64,000 nucleotides of DNA from Paragonimus skrjabini miyazakii (lineage: Eukaryota > Platyhelminthes > Trematoda > Plagiorchiida > Troglotrematidae): assembly GCA_014338405.1 (NCBI GenBank), contig JTDE01021172.1:62001-126000 (forward strand), written 5' to 3'. A program made the position numbers and the translations under genes. Under the pieces are notes generated by a model that was not told the DNA's origin, did no database searches, and saw nothing but the letters and a program-made list of their open reading frames with translations. This document shows, in pieces, positions 22,430 to 34,916 of the stretch. Within the stretch, counting starts at the first letter, position 1. Each line of letters starts with the position of its first letter.

Positions 22430-25400
22430 ACGGACGTGAACTGGCTCAATAACTACTTGACCAGAACGAACAACACAATGTATCCCTCGATATACATCAC
22501 TCATGTAGTCTATGAATATCGATCACTCAATCATTTCCCCCGTGTCTACCCCGCATGTGACCTTCATTCGTTTACCAGATTCCGAAGGATTCTACAGTTT
22601 CACACTGAGTATAAATATGCATACACCAAGTGCTCTATCTCGAACGGTTGATGGAGCGGTCAAGGACAACCCATTGGTAAATCGGTTTGACAACAAACAC
22701 ACTGTCTAGCGAGAATGCTCATGTCTTCCACACAACTTCTAAAAACGATATTGTGACCAATCGATCTGCCTTTCATGTTTAAATCAATCGCTAAGTGTTT
22801 GCCGATCAGCATGTTGAATTTAATAGACTCGTGTTCAGCTAAAAGAACGAATGAAGATCAACTGTAAGAACGAGGGAGAACCACAGACAAGATGAATCTG
22901 GCGAAGTCACTGAAGGTGATGTAAACAGTGTCTGTTTACAAGCTCACAGAAATATCAAACAACTGTATTCGCTCTAAAGGAGTGAATACTCAGTCAGTGC
23001 ATATTTGTAATAGTGCGCTAGGTCTGATTGAAGACAAAGCATTTCACATAAAATGCTTCAGTTGAGTCGGAGGCGGCTAAGCGTTATAAACCACCCGGTC
23101 CCTTTTTTTTGGGGGGGGGGCGAGGGGGTTATAGTAAAAAAGAAGAGCAAGATACTGTTTTTATAGGAATGCAGCCATGCGAAACATCTGTCAACGATAT
23201 TCGGCTGATACGAAAAGTGTCTCGCAGTTCGAGAAAGACAAGGTTATAATCAACACATTCTCCCTGACGCTCTCGGTCACAACTGAACAACGTTAGTCCA
23301 GACAAGCATCACGCTCAAATGTTGTCCACTTGTCCGAAAACAAAAAGTTATCCGACGTTTGAAATGTCGCAACACACAAAAATCACCAATTTCGATTGAG
23401 TCGCTCACGTGCGATGAGCGACTTAACATCTCGGCTGAGATGAACTAGGAAGAAAAGGTTTGCACTAGGTTTTACGCAGAAAAAGACGGTTAATAGTTAG
23501 ACAGAGAGTTATCAAAGAGGAAGTAATAAACGTCCTCACCAGACCAATGCACATTTATTGTACATCCTGAAGAAGTGATAAACTGTCGGAACAGCACTCA
23601 TCAACAAAAGATGTAGTCTAATGGAGAACGCTCCTCGGAACAAGTCTCCCGACCTGTATTCATGTGACAAAATGGGAGTGCGAGTGCTTTCAATTCGGGT
23701 TTAGTACACTTGACGTTCTACTCTCAACGGTTGAACATCGTTAAGTTTGATTACTTTCCCTCCTTAAAAGTCTAGCTGATTAGTCGGATTGGTCCAATTG
23801 AGATGAGGTTTTGAGAGTCGATGTTGTTGCCTCAGTTTTCTTCGGCTAATTGGTTTAATTTTACGGTAGAAACTGAGGGCAGGTTTTTTGAAAATTAAGT
23901 ATGGAGAACAATTTACTGAGATGTGAAACGTAGTCAGGAAAATTTGAGAAATGCTGTTAAATTGAATCAGAAACTTTAAAAAAGAAAATTTGTTCCAATA
24001 CTAAAGAACAGGGAAAATGTCAATTTCCTCACTTCTTAAATTTGTGGTTTTAACAAGCTTTCATAGGCATCACGAATTAACTTCATTATCTGTGATTTTT
24101 CTCATTCTTATGTCATCCAATACATCCGTGAATTTATTTATCCACGAATTGAGATAGATAACATCCAGAAGATGCTTATATCTAAAATTACTGCACCGAT
24201 AAGGCAAATATGTACTTTTGGTCCAAATATGTGCTATTGGATCAATCATGTTTGACGTCAGCCGATTGGCGCAAAACAAGCAGACAATCACAGTTGAGAC
24301 TAATTTTCATCCTTATAAGTAACCTTATGGAATGATGTCTTACTGGTAATCATTGAAGGGTGAGTTACACCCTCCAATGCTTTATTTGAATGTTTTGAGC
24401 AACTGGTGATCGAATTTGTCAAACAAAGAAGGACAGGGGACATTGTGAACATCTTTTAAAGAGTGCTTTCGCGACCTGTTAATAACGTTGTTTACTCCAG
24501 TCTGATGTTCTGTTATCGGTATGTTACAACTGATCGAGCCGTTGTGGTATGAGAAGCAATGTTCTGATCGTCTCTTGAAGAACCGGGAAAGAAACGAGAG
24601 GTTCCAGATTGGAAGTGGGATAAATGGAATGCACGTGGGCTGTGTGAGAAGATAACGACCGCGTGTACTGTACAGTCGCAGCGCTACTCATAGAAAAGTC
24701 GGGGCAATACGCTTTCTGTTAGACCGAGCCTATTCAATACATAAACATTCAAAGACAATTTCGTCAATGATCAGCCGAGCAGATCCTGCCACCGCTTAAA
24801 GGTTACGAATTGGGATAGCATTGGTGATATATTTTCAATTCTTACTGACACCGTTAATTGAAAACATTCCAAGTTGCAGTAGGACTCCTTCTGTAGAAAG
24901 TAACATTAATAGGATCGAATTCCGTAAGGAATTGTAGACCACTGGGAAACAGAACTGCTGTTCAACCGTCTTTTCTATACAAAGTGCCCCGCTATTCTTC
25001 CTTCAACTTTTACAGTGTGTACATTTAGTGCATAGAGGGAGATATATAAAGAGCTGCTAACTGTTACAAAAACTTCCGTTTTTAAGTTTTTGGCTCGATT
25101 TAACAGCAGTCTTCAAATCCTCCTGATTACATATTTCACTCATGCACACTGAAGAAGTTCGTTTGTGCCCTCAGCTCCCCGTGGCCAGCGATCACGTGAC
25201 GTTGGACCCCTACGGGCAATTTGCAATCGACAAGTTGTCTGTAATCTAGCTCATTGAAAACTACACTTTACGCCATTACACCATGTACTTATTCAAGATG
25301 CAACACTGATGTGAGGATAGGTCTCGAAGACATGTTTGTCACTCTGATTCATCAATGAAATGATGAGAATATATTATCTACTTTAACAGAACGTAACAAA

Positions 25401-25500
25401 TTATTTTTTTCTGTTCACATACACGTTTAAGTCACCTTCTCACATAAAGAAGCACTTCAAGCACATTATTATCGGATTCCGAATCTGAAGACTGTTTCAC
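22430..25500. other. Non-coding stretch without recognised genes
   Basis: Short frames only. A minus-strand frame of about 60 codons downstream of a pyrimidine-rich tract (about 24400-24575) looks protein-like but has no recognised family or clear donor. No mobile-element similarity was detected. Confidence 0.35.
23103..23128. repeat. T8-G10 homopolymer junction
   Basis: Eight T are followed directly by ten G, then CGA and five more G. A G-rich run like this can form a quadruplex and is a common place for assembly or base-calling error. Confidence 0.9.
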
Positions 25501-25558
25501 TTTAGTTGTGTTGACCGTGTTGTCTACTGCCTCATAGACTCCACACTAGGTTTCACAG

Positions 25559-25592
25559 AAATTAATGTTTGAACGTTCAGTCACAATAGCCG
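25559..25592 (+). CDS. Candidate exon of an unidentified gene
   Basis: Acceptor AGGTTTCACAG and a strong GTAAGTG donor bracket 34 bases with a single open frame (KLMFERSVTIA plus one base). It joins in phase to the candidate at 25742 across a 149-base intron. No family is recognised. Confidence 0.3.
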
Positions 25593-25741
25593 GTAAGTGA
25601 TGTTCAGGCTGCCGGATATTCTTGAGAAGAGACCTACTAATTTTCCTATAGACTAAAAGCGGTTATCTTGCTATTGTCTCTGAGTTTACTCGCAGGTTCG
25701 GAGTTCAGCAAACATACTCAGCAACCTTTTTCCCATAACAG

Positions 25742-25791
25742 TGCCACTACTTGAGACGACTGGACAACGTGAATATCACTCATTAGTTATT
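25742..25791 (+). CDS. Candidate exon of an unidentified gene
   Basis: A good acceptor (ACCTTTTTCCCATAACAG) opens a frame that continues the one at 25559: the leftover G plus TG gives valine, then PLLETTGQREYHSLVI, ending at a possible GTAACC donor. If the frame is read on, it runs into the SINE A copy at 25830. The SINE A insertion and the nearby TATDN3 exon on the other strand (26659) suggest that this is either a small plus-strand gene inside that gene's 3' region or chance. Confidence 0.28.
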
Positions 25792-25829
25792 GTAACCAAA
25801 TGCTTAAAATTGGCAAGTCTGTCGTGGCT

Positions 25830-26035
25830 ACCGAGATGGAGGTGGTATAGTGGTCGAGATAGTCGATTGATGAGGATACGGACTATGGTACAAATCCTGG
25901 AGGTAGCACGGATACTCGTTACCAATGAGTTCTAACGGGAACGAAGCTACATAAAACTCATCAAAAAGTCTGGCTGAAAGCTAAATCTATCATCGAGTGT
26001 AAATGATGTTCATCACACATTGGCTAAATCCACGA
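25830..26035 (+). repeat. SINE family A, diverged copy
   Basis: A tRNA-like head (GGTATAGTGGTCGAGATAG as A box region, GGTACAAATCC as B box) is followed by body and tail similar to the 4915-5150 copy (ATGAGTTCTAACGGGAACGAA, TGTAAATGATGTTCATC). Confidence 0.6.
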
Positions 26036-26658
26036 CAACTCTTCAGCAGATAAATGTATGGCAGCCTTACGAATAGGTGATAAAAACTACAGAAACCTAC
26101 CATAAAGTGAACTGAGGAGTTGCTATAAGTTCATGAAACTGCTAACAAAGACTAAGATATCGAGGATATGAATGTCGTCTGTTAGCAAGCTTCCGGTTTT
26201 CTTTTTAAACACCCTAAATCTGTTGGTCAACTGATGTTGGCTTCTACATAAAAGACTAATAGATGGTTCCCAATTAGGATGAAGTAACATTGTGGATGGC
26301 ATATCGTTAGATTCTACTCGGATCGCAGCAACACAGTGGATCTCAGATCAAACCGTACAATTTATTAAACTAACATCAGCGTAGTCAAAATATTCCACTG
26401 TCTCAAGCCAAATCTAAGCATCAACAACCTACCGTAAATATGCGTTCTACGTGTTGAATGCATCATGATTCGGGGTTAGTTTTAAAATAAAAGCAAGGAG
26501 TTAGGCGTGTTTATTGAAGTTGAATCCAGGAGCTCAACAAACAAACAGATCCACTTCATTAGGAGTACGTTAATCAGTTGGGAATACTGTTACTACCATT
26601 ATTAAAATAATGTACATCGTTCACAACAGTAAAAACACATAACATGAGACTAACTTAC

Positions 26659-26721
26659 CTCCCCGATCGCGACTAACTGCTCAACGTTTTTGATGATTAT
26701 GTCCCGTACACCGTCCATATC
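26659..26721 (-). CDS. TATDN3: TATDN3-like TatD hydrolase, internal exon ending at a metal-ligand Glu
   Basis: The exon is 63 bases (21 codons), phase 0 at both ends, between acceptor TTTCTTTAG and donor GTAAGT. The peptide DMDGVRDIIIKNVEQLVAIGE aligns with the TATDN3 segment that runs from K-D-L-D to A-I-G-E, just before V-G-L-D-F. TatD enzymes are metal-dependent phosphoesterases of the amidohydrolase fold; the last residue here is the Glu of the G-E-V/I-G-L-D motif, a metal ligand. It is the third exon in order after 61572-61678 and 46706-46751. Human TATDN3 has about 13 more residues between the HP-Q motif and this segment, so either the loop is short in this worm or a microexon is missed in the 20-kb intron. 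The next exon (VGLD...) was not found downstream and probably lies outside the window. Confidence 0.85.
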
Positions 26722-26729
26722 CTAAAGAA

Positions 26730-28399
26730 ATTTGAACCCAAATGGTCAGCGAAGGCAAGCCTACCTACCTTCATCGTGACACTACGAGACAATTGGGATC
26801 CGTCTTTTCTCATCTATGGACAAAGAGGGGGAGGAAAAAAATCAAAATCGCAAATCAAAGGATTGTGAAAAGAAAAACAAACGAACTAAAAACCAGGACG
26901 AAGCAGCGTTGGGTGAATGATAGGGTCACTCGAAGCAGTCAACTAGCGGTTGATTGGTTCATTAGAGTGCAAATGCGTGCGATACAATTTTAAATGACTC
27001 GATCAATGCAAGCAGCAAAAATTAGCCCGATACACACTACTGATTTTTCGGATACAAACGAAATCAGTGTATGTTTCTAGCATACAAGTTCAGTTCGGAT
27101 TACTATAACGAAGTGATCGTCAACAGGTTAGAGAAACATGATACAAATACTCGCAACAACCAACAGGAAACTGAAACGTGTCTACAATCGGTTTACAAGT
27201 CAACCGAGAGCCGAAAAAACGAGCTTGCTACAAATTATAACATACAGTATAGTGGGTGGAGAACGCTAAAGCAACAAGCTAGCCGTTTGGAAGGAAAACC
27301 CTGAATTACTATACCTAACCAATGAATATACGAATGTTTCAGTTTTCTCACACAAATGGTTTGACGTCATGTGACAAACAAGGGCACAAACATAATAATC
27401 AATCTTAAACCTCTTTAATCTGAACAACAATAGCCAGGACTGACGGAATCGAGCCCGCAACCGTCTGATCATTAATGTGCATAACTTTATCAAGGTACCA
27501 CAAATTAATTCTTCTCACCGTCATGGAAATGAGCGCTTTAAAGTAACAGTCTGCAGAAAATTTTGATCAGGTACCTGACCACCAAGGTCATAAATACATG
27601 GATTTAGTTATCTAGATAAGTTGGTTATAAGCACGAAAATGTAAAAATACTTCAAGAACGATGGTCAATTTGAAATGGTGAATCCTAGTTTTTTTTTAAA
27701 AAAACAAGTGCTGAGCTCGATTCAAACAAGCGCACGCAAACATGACGGTACTGATAAGAACAAGCAAGCACCAAAAGAAGTCGAAGGAATCGATTATCCA
27801 ATTGCTGACGTGAAAGACGAGTTCATGCTTCTTGAGAAAACTAAACCATTTGAAGTATTTTCCATACCCTATCTCAAGGTGACTAGAAGTAGCGCTTTCA
27901 TAATGTTTTCTATTAAGAAAACTGCCAGTCAGAAAGATAATTAGTCTGGTAGGCCATCAAATGTTTAACAGGCAGTTGAGCAATAAACAGCTCTTCTCAG
28001 TAACTCTATAGAAAGACGTTAGCGGAATGCTGAGTGATCCCGGAAATAGAACTGTGGATTGAAAAAAACTCCTCGAAAATTAATGTTATTAGTTCCCTGA
28101 TCAACTAAAAAGTTGGTAAAGAAAAAACAGAATAGGATTATAACGCGTAGGCGATGGAATTTGATGTCTAAAAAGAAATTGCCACTGGTTGATGTACAGT
28201 TAGTCCGCTTGAACATACAACATTACAATATTCTGTCCAAGTGAACTTTTATTTTGTCTCATAGTGTGACCCATCCTGCAGAGCTGATGAAATAAAACAA
28301 GGCAGTAATCAAGCAGACAGATCGATAAACCAAGCTGTAAGATGTTGTGGCATAGACAATTAGTTCAAACAAGGCAGGGCTGCAGACAGAAAACGTTAA
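26730..28399. other. Probable intron of the minus-strand TATDN3-like gene
   Basis: Several 75-90 codon frames on both strands lack motifs. One minus-strand site (near 28107, strong pyrimidine tract then TTTTTAG) opens a short frame without a donor. No mobile element is recognised. Confidence 0.35.
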
Positions 28400-28832
28400 A
28401 TATATCGATTCTCTGACAAGTCAATTGATTGCAGTTTAGAAGTTGCGGGTGAAGAAATGCCAGTGAAAAAATGTATTACTCGGAATTAGGGACTTCGAAT
28501 AGCTGTAGAAATCGTACTCAGATTGAAACCACCTATGCGAGTAATAGGGAGAAAACCTAGTACTAGTTGCAGTAAGCAGTTCTTTATCCATCAGACAAGA
28601 AGTCGCATTTGTAGATGTACAATAGTATTGAAGAAATCACAATCTATCATCGGCTGATCACACTGGTACTTGCAAAGTCAAACTGTAAGGTGATTGGTGC
28701 AGTACGGAACAAACAACTTGGTGACTAACGGGAGGTGTAACATTGGGGTTTTTCGTCCAATCCTGATGTGGTATTTAGAACCGGAAGTTTGGATTGGTCC
28801 GGGGTTTGGATAGACGACGAATCGAGTAGACT
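28400..28832 (+). repeat. 0.42-kb unclassified repeat, copy 2
   Basis: It is collinear with 18988-19403. It keeps the 27-base segment (CACCTATGCGAGTAATAGGG region) missing from copy 1, flanked by GAAACC and AAAACC, so copy 1 probably lost it by deletion between short direct repeats. Boundaries are set by where similarity starts and stops; the flanks of the two copies are unrelated. Confidence 0.85.
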
Positions 28833-31084
28833 GTCGCTACAAAAAAACGCACAATATTGGTAAGCGAGTTGGGTGGAAGAGGTTTCTCGTTGTCAAGCCG
28901 TCGAGTACACATGGTTTGATACAATCCAGTTGAGATTGTCAGTTCATACTACTTACGATTGTAAGGGAACTAAATGATTGTGTTTCCCAGTAGCACGAAC
29001 CAATTCGACACTGAATTAGGCTCCGAAAAGACAGCCCAAGATTAATTAATCAAACAGAGACAGTCAGTGGAATAATTTTTTTGAAAAACTAAGAGGAGTT
29101 TGGTTCACCATTTTTGTTAAAGTGGAGAATGGTCAAGACGACTTCTTTGTAATATTCTGAATGGTTATAAAATTGTGTAAATAGGATACTCAGTACGAAC
29201 TGTGCATATCTTGAACTCTCACTGTGTTACGGTCATATACATGAAAAATCCACAGATTAAGGCAGATTTGCATTTCACTTTTAAGCAACATAAATCAGGT
29301 CGGGACATCAGAATTCACAACAAGTAAACTTAGAGAATGGGTTAAATTCTGATTCGATTCAGTGTAGAATATGAGACGAATGAGGCAGTGATCAAACTGG
29401 ATCACAAACGATTGTGATCGAAGTCCCAATGCAGCATGAACGAAGCCCAACACGAATTGGCCCCCTAATGAAATAGACCATTAGAGGTGTGTAGGTGAAT
29501 GTCACAGTTACAGCTAAATAGGCTGAATATGTTCAACTAGCACAAAAAAGGACGACACAAATGTGAAAAAACCAGATAGAAAATAAACAGGAAAGGTAAT
29601 CAAGAAGTTGGATGACATTGCGTGAATATCAACAACAACTGATCCACATTAGACAAAGCACTTCTGGCCACCTAACTTACGAAAAAAGCACCAAACAATT
29701 TGCTGTTGTCCAGGATAGTCAATAGGGTAATTGTCAGGCACGTTCGCCCAAAATACACGTGGAAGGGAGTTCCATATCGAAGCAAGGTAAGGATATGTAC
29801 AATGGCTTCATTTCGTAAGACATTTACTGAAAGATTCATCCGAATGCGAAGTTTATTGATAAGTGAGTTAGGTGCAATCTATACTAAAAAACCGTCCAAC
29901 AATTTATCGCCAAATAAACATACTGTTCAGCATGATAAAACAAGTCGGTGAGCTCACTATCGCAGAGTGATCGATTGGAGTTAATAAGACCGACACTATC
30001 CTATTTTTAACTGATTCGTCGAAGTGAATATTACTCAAAAACGATTTTGGATTAACGTTTAAATGTGAGGTGAACTGTTTACTGGTCAATACAACTGTAT
30101 CACAAGGATGTGCGCCGGAGAGCAAGTCCCAAACAAGGTAAAGCTGGGGACAACGGATTTTCATCTGGAAATATACGTTTTTTTGGAAAACAAGTAGTCA
30201 ACCGTGACTATTCTAGTAACAGATCACTTAAACAGTACTTCTAAACGCAACACTTACTAATATTTGAGGTACTGTAGGTTTGACGATCAGCAACACAGAA
30301 GACAAAATATAAAGCTGGCTTAGTACATTTTTTAGTTAAAGCATGGAATATCAAGAACTATTGGAACTATAATCTGATGAGTCACTCATTAAGTAAAACG
30401 TAATGTGACAAGAGAACACGAAAAAGGACGTATGGATGTGCAGTTAGTTTTGTGAAGTGATACAAGTCTTCTAATACGACGAAGGATGGATCACAAATCA
30501 CAAGTGTACATCAGTATTATCATTAAGCAGAAGTTCATCCCATACTGAAAATGATAGGATTCAGTTTTGGAATCACGTATGCCTAAGGTTTAGGAGAAAT
30601 TAACTTGATGGTAACCAGGAAAATGAAATAATATCCGAAAAGTGAACAAAACTATTGAATACCTGAAAATATTTGGGATCTAAAACAAGAGATAAATGCA
30701 GTCAACTGCATTCCGTTCGTGACAGTATGCAAATTTAATCTAGTTCGACATATTGGGTTCGATAAGAGTATACTCCGGACACGTCAGCACGGCCTTTCTA
30801 TTACTAATTAAACGCGTTTCAACATTACAATTGTACGGAAAATCGGAATCCCATAGATTGACCCGATAGAAGTGACATATACAAGATACTTCACGTGATC
30901 AACCCTATGCTAATGTGGTCGATTAATTGGCATTTTACTGCTACTGTGAACTTCTATTTTAGCTGGGAAGTTCAAACCATGCTGGTGTGCGTACCGGTTT
31001 TGTTTTTTCACTTGTTCATGGGTCATACGCTGGTAAATGCAACTAACATTCGAGCGAGGAGAGTGTTAATAACGCTTGCCAGAA
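28833..31084. other. Non-coding stretch with a possible SINE A fragment
   Basis: Bases 29965-30060 resemble the region upstream of the SINE A head (GATCGATTGGAGTTAA, then ATTACTCAAAAACGA) but are strongly diverged. Nothing else is recognised. Confidence 0.35.
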
Positions 31085-33035
31085 ATTACTGGTGAACAAA
31101 CTGCCGGGTTTGATCTAGGGAACAAATCGCTGCAGTTACCAAAGCATGTTGTAAAGAGTTGCCTTCCGAAGAAAATGTGCAGTTGCAACAGAATTGGATT
31201 TGTGTCACGTCAATTAATCGTATGGGCAAGCATCACTCAGCTCCACCTAGCTCTGAATAAAACGGCAACCGTCGAGAAATTAGACGAGAGCTGACCATAA
31301 GCCTGCGCAAAGACCATTTTGACGAATAGTTGAAAAAGATAGAACGAGTCTTTCCATCTGAGAATAGCAGAATGTTATTCTCCGTGATTGTGCTGGCAGT
31401 CCAGTCGGCGTAAGTAAGACTTCATACGATAAAGACGATTCATTTATAACAAGCCAACCACGCTGACTTGATAGGTGGACTGGGCATTTTGAGGAACACT
31501 TCGACTTGCCTCAACCGAACCATACAGGAGACAAGACCCGAACAGTCAGTTACTACGTTTCAGACGACCCTCCATCGGAAGCAGGTGGCCCTGGAGCTTG
31601 GGTTATTGAAGCGTAACAAGGCTCCTAGACCGAACCTCTTCTCCTCTTCTCTTCCCAATGACGGTGGAAAGAGGTTGATAACAGAACTGACAAAACTCTT
31701 CCAGACGATTTGGGACCTGAAGAGGTACCTCGTGAATGGCACTTATAAACAATAAGTCCCGTTATCGAAAAGGAAGCCCACATTCTATGTGGTAACCGCA
31801 GAGGCATTCGTTTAGTGTCTGCTGCGTCCACGTTAATCACTGGCCTTGTATTACGTCGGCTCACTAAACCCAGAGAAAGTCAGATACGTGGGAAAACAGC
31901 CTAGATTCCAGTCGGGTCGTGGATGCGCTGATAACACTTTACCCGGCGATGGATGGTGATCAGCTGATGGTCGTGGTGTTTTAGAACCTAGAGGTTGCTT
32001 TTGATTCAGTTGCTCGTTACGTTCTCTAAAACTGCCTTCTTCGCGAGGGAGTCCCAGGGAAATACGTGAATCTGTTGAGATCGCCGTATGCCTAATCTGC
32101 GGACAGAGTGAAGGTTTATGGATGACTGTCCAGGGAGTTTAGCACTTCTAATGGTGTTCATCAGGGGTGTCCGATCTCTCCTTTTTTGTTTGATTTTATC
32201 ATGGACATCAATCTAGAAGGTGCGCTCTGGGAATCCAATTAACTTGTTGTTGAGCTTTTTCCTGGCGTTAAGTTGGCCAACACGAAGTATGCAGATGACA
32301 CTGTCTTGCTTAGCTCTTCTGACGAAGACATGCAGGCACGTGTTGCCTTTGCCAACCTGCATCATCTATGGCATCAAAAGAACGTTCGGTTGTCGCTGAA
32401 AGGAAGAGTATATAATGCTTGTGTACGTTCTGTTTTGCTCTATGGATCGGGAATGTGGTTTGTTTGCAACGAAGATGTCAACAGATTCACTGTGTTTGAC
32501 CATCGTTGTCTCCGCCAGTTAGTCCACGTCATATAAACCGGCTACGTGGGCAATACGGCCGTCCGCCGGCGTGTATTGTGGAACGCTCGGGAGGCGCGAT
32601 TAATAGGCCAATTAATCACACTGCACAACCTACGATAGTTAAGTCACGAACTCCGCATGCCCGCAGGGCGTTTACCATACTAAACATTATATAATTGGCC
32701 CATTAAAAGTTGGGTGAAACCGCGTGGTGGTCAAGCAGCAGTGATCAAGAAATATAGAGACCCTGACTGATCCATTGAGCAAAATGGGTATATGTCGCCT
32801 GCATGGGTAAGGTTTCCGTGATCACTCAAATCACTGGCTAGAGACACCATCCGAGATGGCAGTGTGCCGCAGTCAATGGAGTACCTGAGTTCATATCATT
32901 TCTAAATCTTCCGCCTGATCTTTTGTTCGGTTTTTAGCCTTTTCACTAACACGTTCTTCTTCCAGGATGTCCTACATCACCGTTGAGATAGGCGGCAGTC
33001 CTAGACACGATACCTTCTGGTCAGGCTTAAGACTG
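31085..33035 (+). mobile_element. RTE-type LINE relic with internal deletion
   Basis: Degraded translations follow the LINE order. They give APPSSE..NGN and RRELTISLRKD (linker before RT, about 31238-31310), ALELGLLKRNKAP (about 31590), the RT start (about 31830), FDSVAR-like motif A, GVHQGCPISPFLF (about 32150, motif B) and KYADDTVLLSSSDEDM (about 32283, motif C). About 200 bases after GAAGACATGCAG, compared with the copy at 62.5 kb, are missing, and the frame resumes at the RHLW region (about 32365). Similarity runs to the 3' region near 33035. Many stops and frameshifts show it is inactive. A SINE A copy follows immediately. Confidence 0.88.
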
Positions 33036-33185
33036 TTATGAAGGCGCAGTGATTAACGTGGCTATCTCACGAAAACGTGGCCGATCTTCACATTCCGGGC
33101 ACGGCAACAAAAATGTGCACTACAGAAGAAAAGCACGAATGCAGGACATATTCAAGGAAGAGACCGGCTAAAGGGTTCACATGAA
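33036..33185 (+). repeat. SINE family A, diverged copy abutting a LINE 3' end
   Basis: GGCGCAGTGATTAACGTGGC (A box), a B-box position reading CTTCACATTCCGGGCACGGC, then ATGTGCACTACAGA and AAAGCACGAATGCAGGAC follow the family order. Divergence is high. Confidence 0.5.
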
Positions 33186-33189
33186 TGTT

Positions 33190-34730
33190 AAAGCCGTGGT
33201 CATTTTTGAGCGGTGTTCAGTTTATATTAACCACAATCCCGGACCATTTATTTCGTTCCATCCATATTCCTAAAGGAAAATATTTCTCTTTTCATAACGT
33301 CAAAACGATGGACAAGATTTTCGTCGAAATCAGGAGTCATATTATGAGCATTACAATAGGAAACAATACGATCTGAAGCTATAACTTTAAGAAAAGATTT
33401 AAGGTCACGTTAGTTGTTATTTCTGCCTTCTTGGAAAAAATTCCATCACAGTTCGTCAGTGTCCGTTTTTTATCTCGTAAACAGATCGGGTGATTTAATC
33501 TTGACTCTGTTTCATGACAGACTAGATGAGCTTTGTAAGCAACGCTCAAACATTTCGGTGACATGTAGGTGGAAGACGTTTTGTACGACATCAAAAAACT
33601 ATCGAAACGGCTAACTGATACGCACTGAGCACAATCTGTCACGAAACACACCGAACAGCGAAGGAGCGGCTGATCTGTTTACAAAATTAAATGAGAAATT
33701 TTCGAACGATAGCAAGAAGAATTATAATGGTAATCAGGACAATTACAAGTATCGTGGATGGGAATCAAACATTATAGTAGATTCGCATGATGAAAGCATC
33801 AGCAAGATGCGTTCTAACAATGCAACATACTAATCAGTCCAAAGTACGTCACGCATCACTGCGCTCGAACTGATGAATGTAGTAAAAAGCTGAATTTGCT
33901 ACTCGCCCCATTAGTCTGGGTTATAGCTGCCACTCAAACACTCTCATGTGAATGGCCCGCACCCACGTATGCACTTGCGCAGGAAACATGTTAGTAGAGT
34001 GTCAAACACCCAATCAAAAAAAATAATTTCAAACGCATTTTGCTAAGTAGAACAAGATGAAATAGATTCTTGTTCTTTGCCTAAGACAATTTTACAATCC
34101 GATAGTATGGAATAAAAGCAAAATTCTTAGGCCAGATAGAAGTAGCAGCTAATATTTTGTCAATATGCCACAAGGTGGCTTACAGTTCACGTTGATTTTG
34201 TTTATACATATTTCAACTCATAATAGTCTGGATTAACGACTTATAATAATATAAAACTTGCCCACCCCTAACCGGTGCCAGTGTTGCAAGCTATGCAGAG
34301 AAAAATCATTGGATATCCAAATAATTATCTATCGCTTAGACATAAAGATGTTTGTAAACGAAACTTAACCGGCCATATGATTACAAATCAAGTAGTTCGG
34401 TATTAACACTGATGGAGTCCGAAGAATTTCCCCTTAGGAAATGCAGGTTAGCAACTAAATTGGACCGAATTTACTGTTCATCGGATGTGCTAAATGCCAA
34501 AATTAGTTAGTTCTCACAGGACTAATAGGACTAAATTCAGAAAGGGGTAACGAAGCATGTGGAGGTGTGTGGATCACTGTTCCAGTGAAACGTGCAGACT
34601 CAGTGACCTCATAAACAGATGCAGTTGCCTTTGGGATTCATGGATTCTGACGTTATCAATGCATATATGTCGTATGGGTCAGATAACTGTTATCACATAG
34701 TAACACTCGGCCAACATGATCACGTGATTC
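33190..34730. other. Non-coding stretch, no recognised feature
   Basis: Frames of 63-90 codons on both strands overlap one another and show no motif. No repeat similarity was seen. Confidence 0.35.
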
Positions 34731-34733
34731 TGC

Positions 34734-34916
34734 TTATCTGACTAAATATAACAGATGAGTCAACGCATAAGGAGTAACTAGCATTTTGGCAATGAATTCA
34801 CAAATACTCTCCGGAGATGTTCCAGTAGACAAGTTGGAAATAATTAGAAGAGTCCGGAGACTGTGTGACTGATCAATATCATTAATATTATATTGATGGT
34901 TCATACTCATACCAGA
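34734..34916 (-). CDS. Candidate terminal exon or coding remnant, unidentified
   Basis: A pyrimidine-rich tract and acceptor (GGGAGACCAG) precede a 60-codon phase-0 frame, including SHSLRTLLI, TGTSPESICEFIAKMLV and YALTHLLYLVR, then a stop. Composition is strongly protein-like and suggests alpha-helical repeats. A further protein-like minus-strand frame lies about 320 bases upstream (35232-35471). No family is assigned. The pair could be two exons of a gene nested in the TATDN3 intron on the same strand, or a fragment of a copied gene. Confidence 0.3.
   Translation of the reverse strand, partial: SGMSMNHQYNINDIDQSHSLRTLLIISNLSTGTSPESICEFIAKMLVTPYALTHLLYLVR

Noticed and set aside
23540..23566. 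27-base minus-strand microexon between TTTATCACTTCTTCAG and GTGAGG
   Set aside because: The splice sites look good, but its phase-0 frame has a stop, so it cannot follow TATDN3 exon 26659-26721, and no partner exon was found.
24400..24575. Minus-strand 60-codon frame after a pyrimidine tract
   Set aside because: It is protein-like but has no ATG, weak acceptor AAG, no clear donor, no family and no phase partner.
26659..26721. Reading exon 26659-26721 as an R-SNARE (VAMP-like) motif
   Set aside because: DMDGVRDIIIKNVEQLVAIGE loosely resembles the VAMP8 SNARE core, but the central Arg would be replaced by Ile. The TATDN3 alignment is longer and is backed by two other exons in order and in phase.
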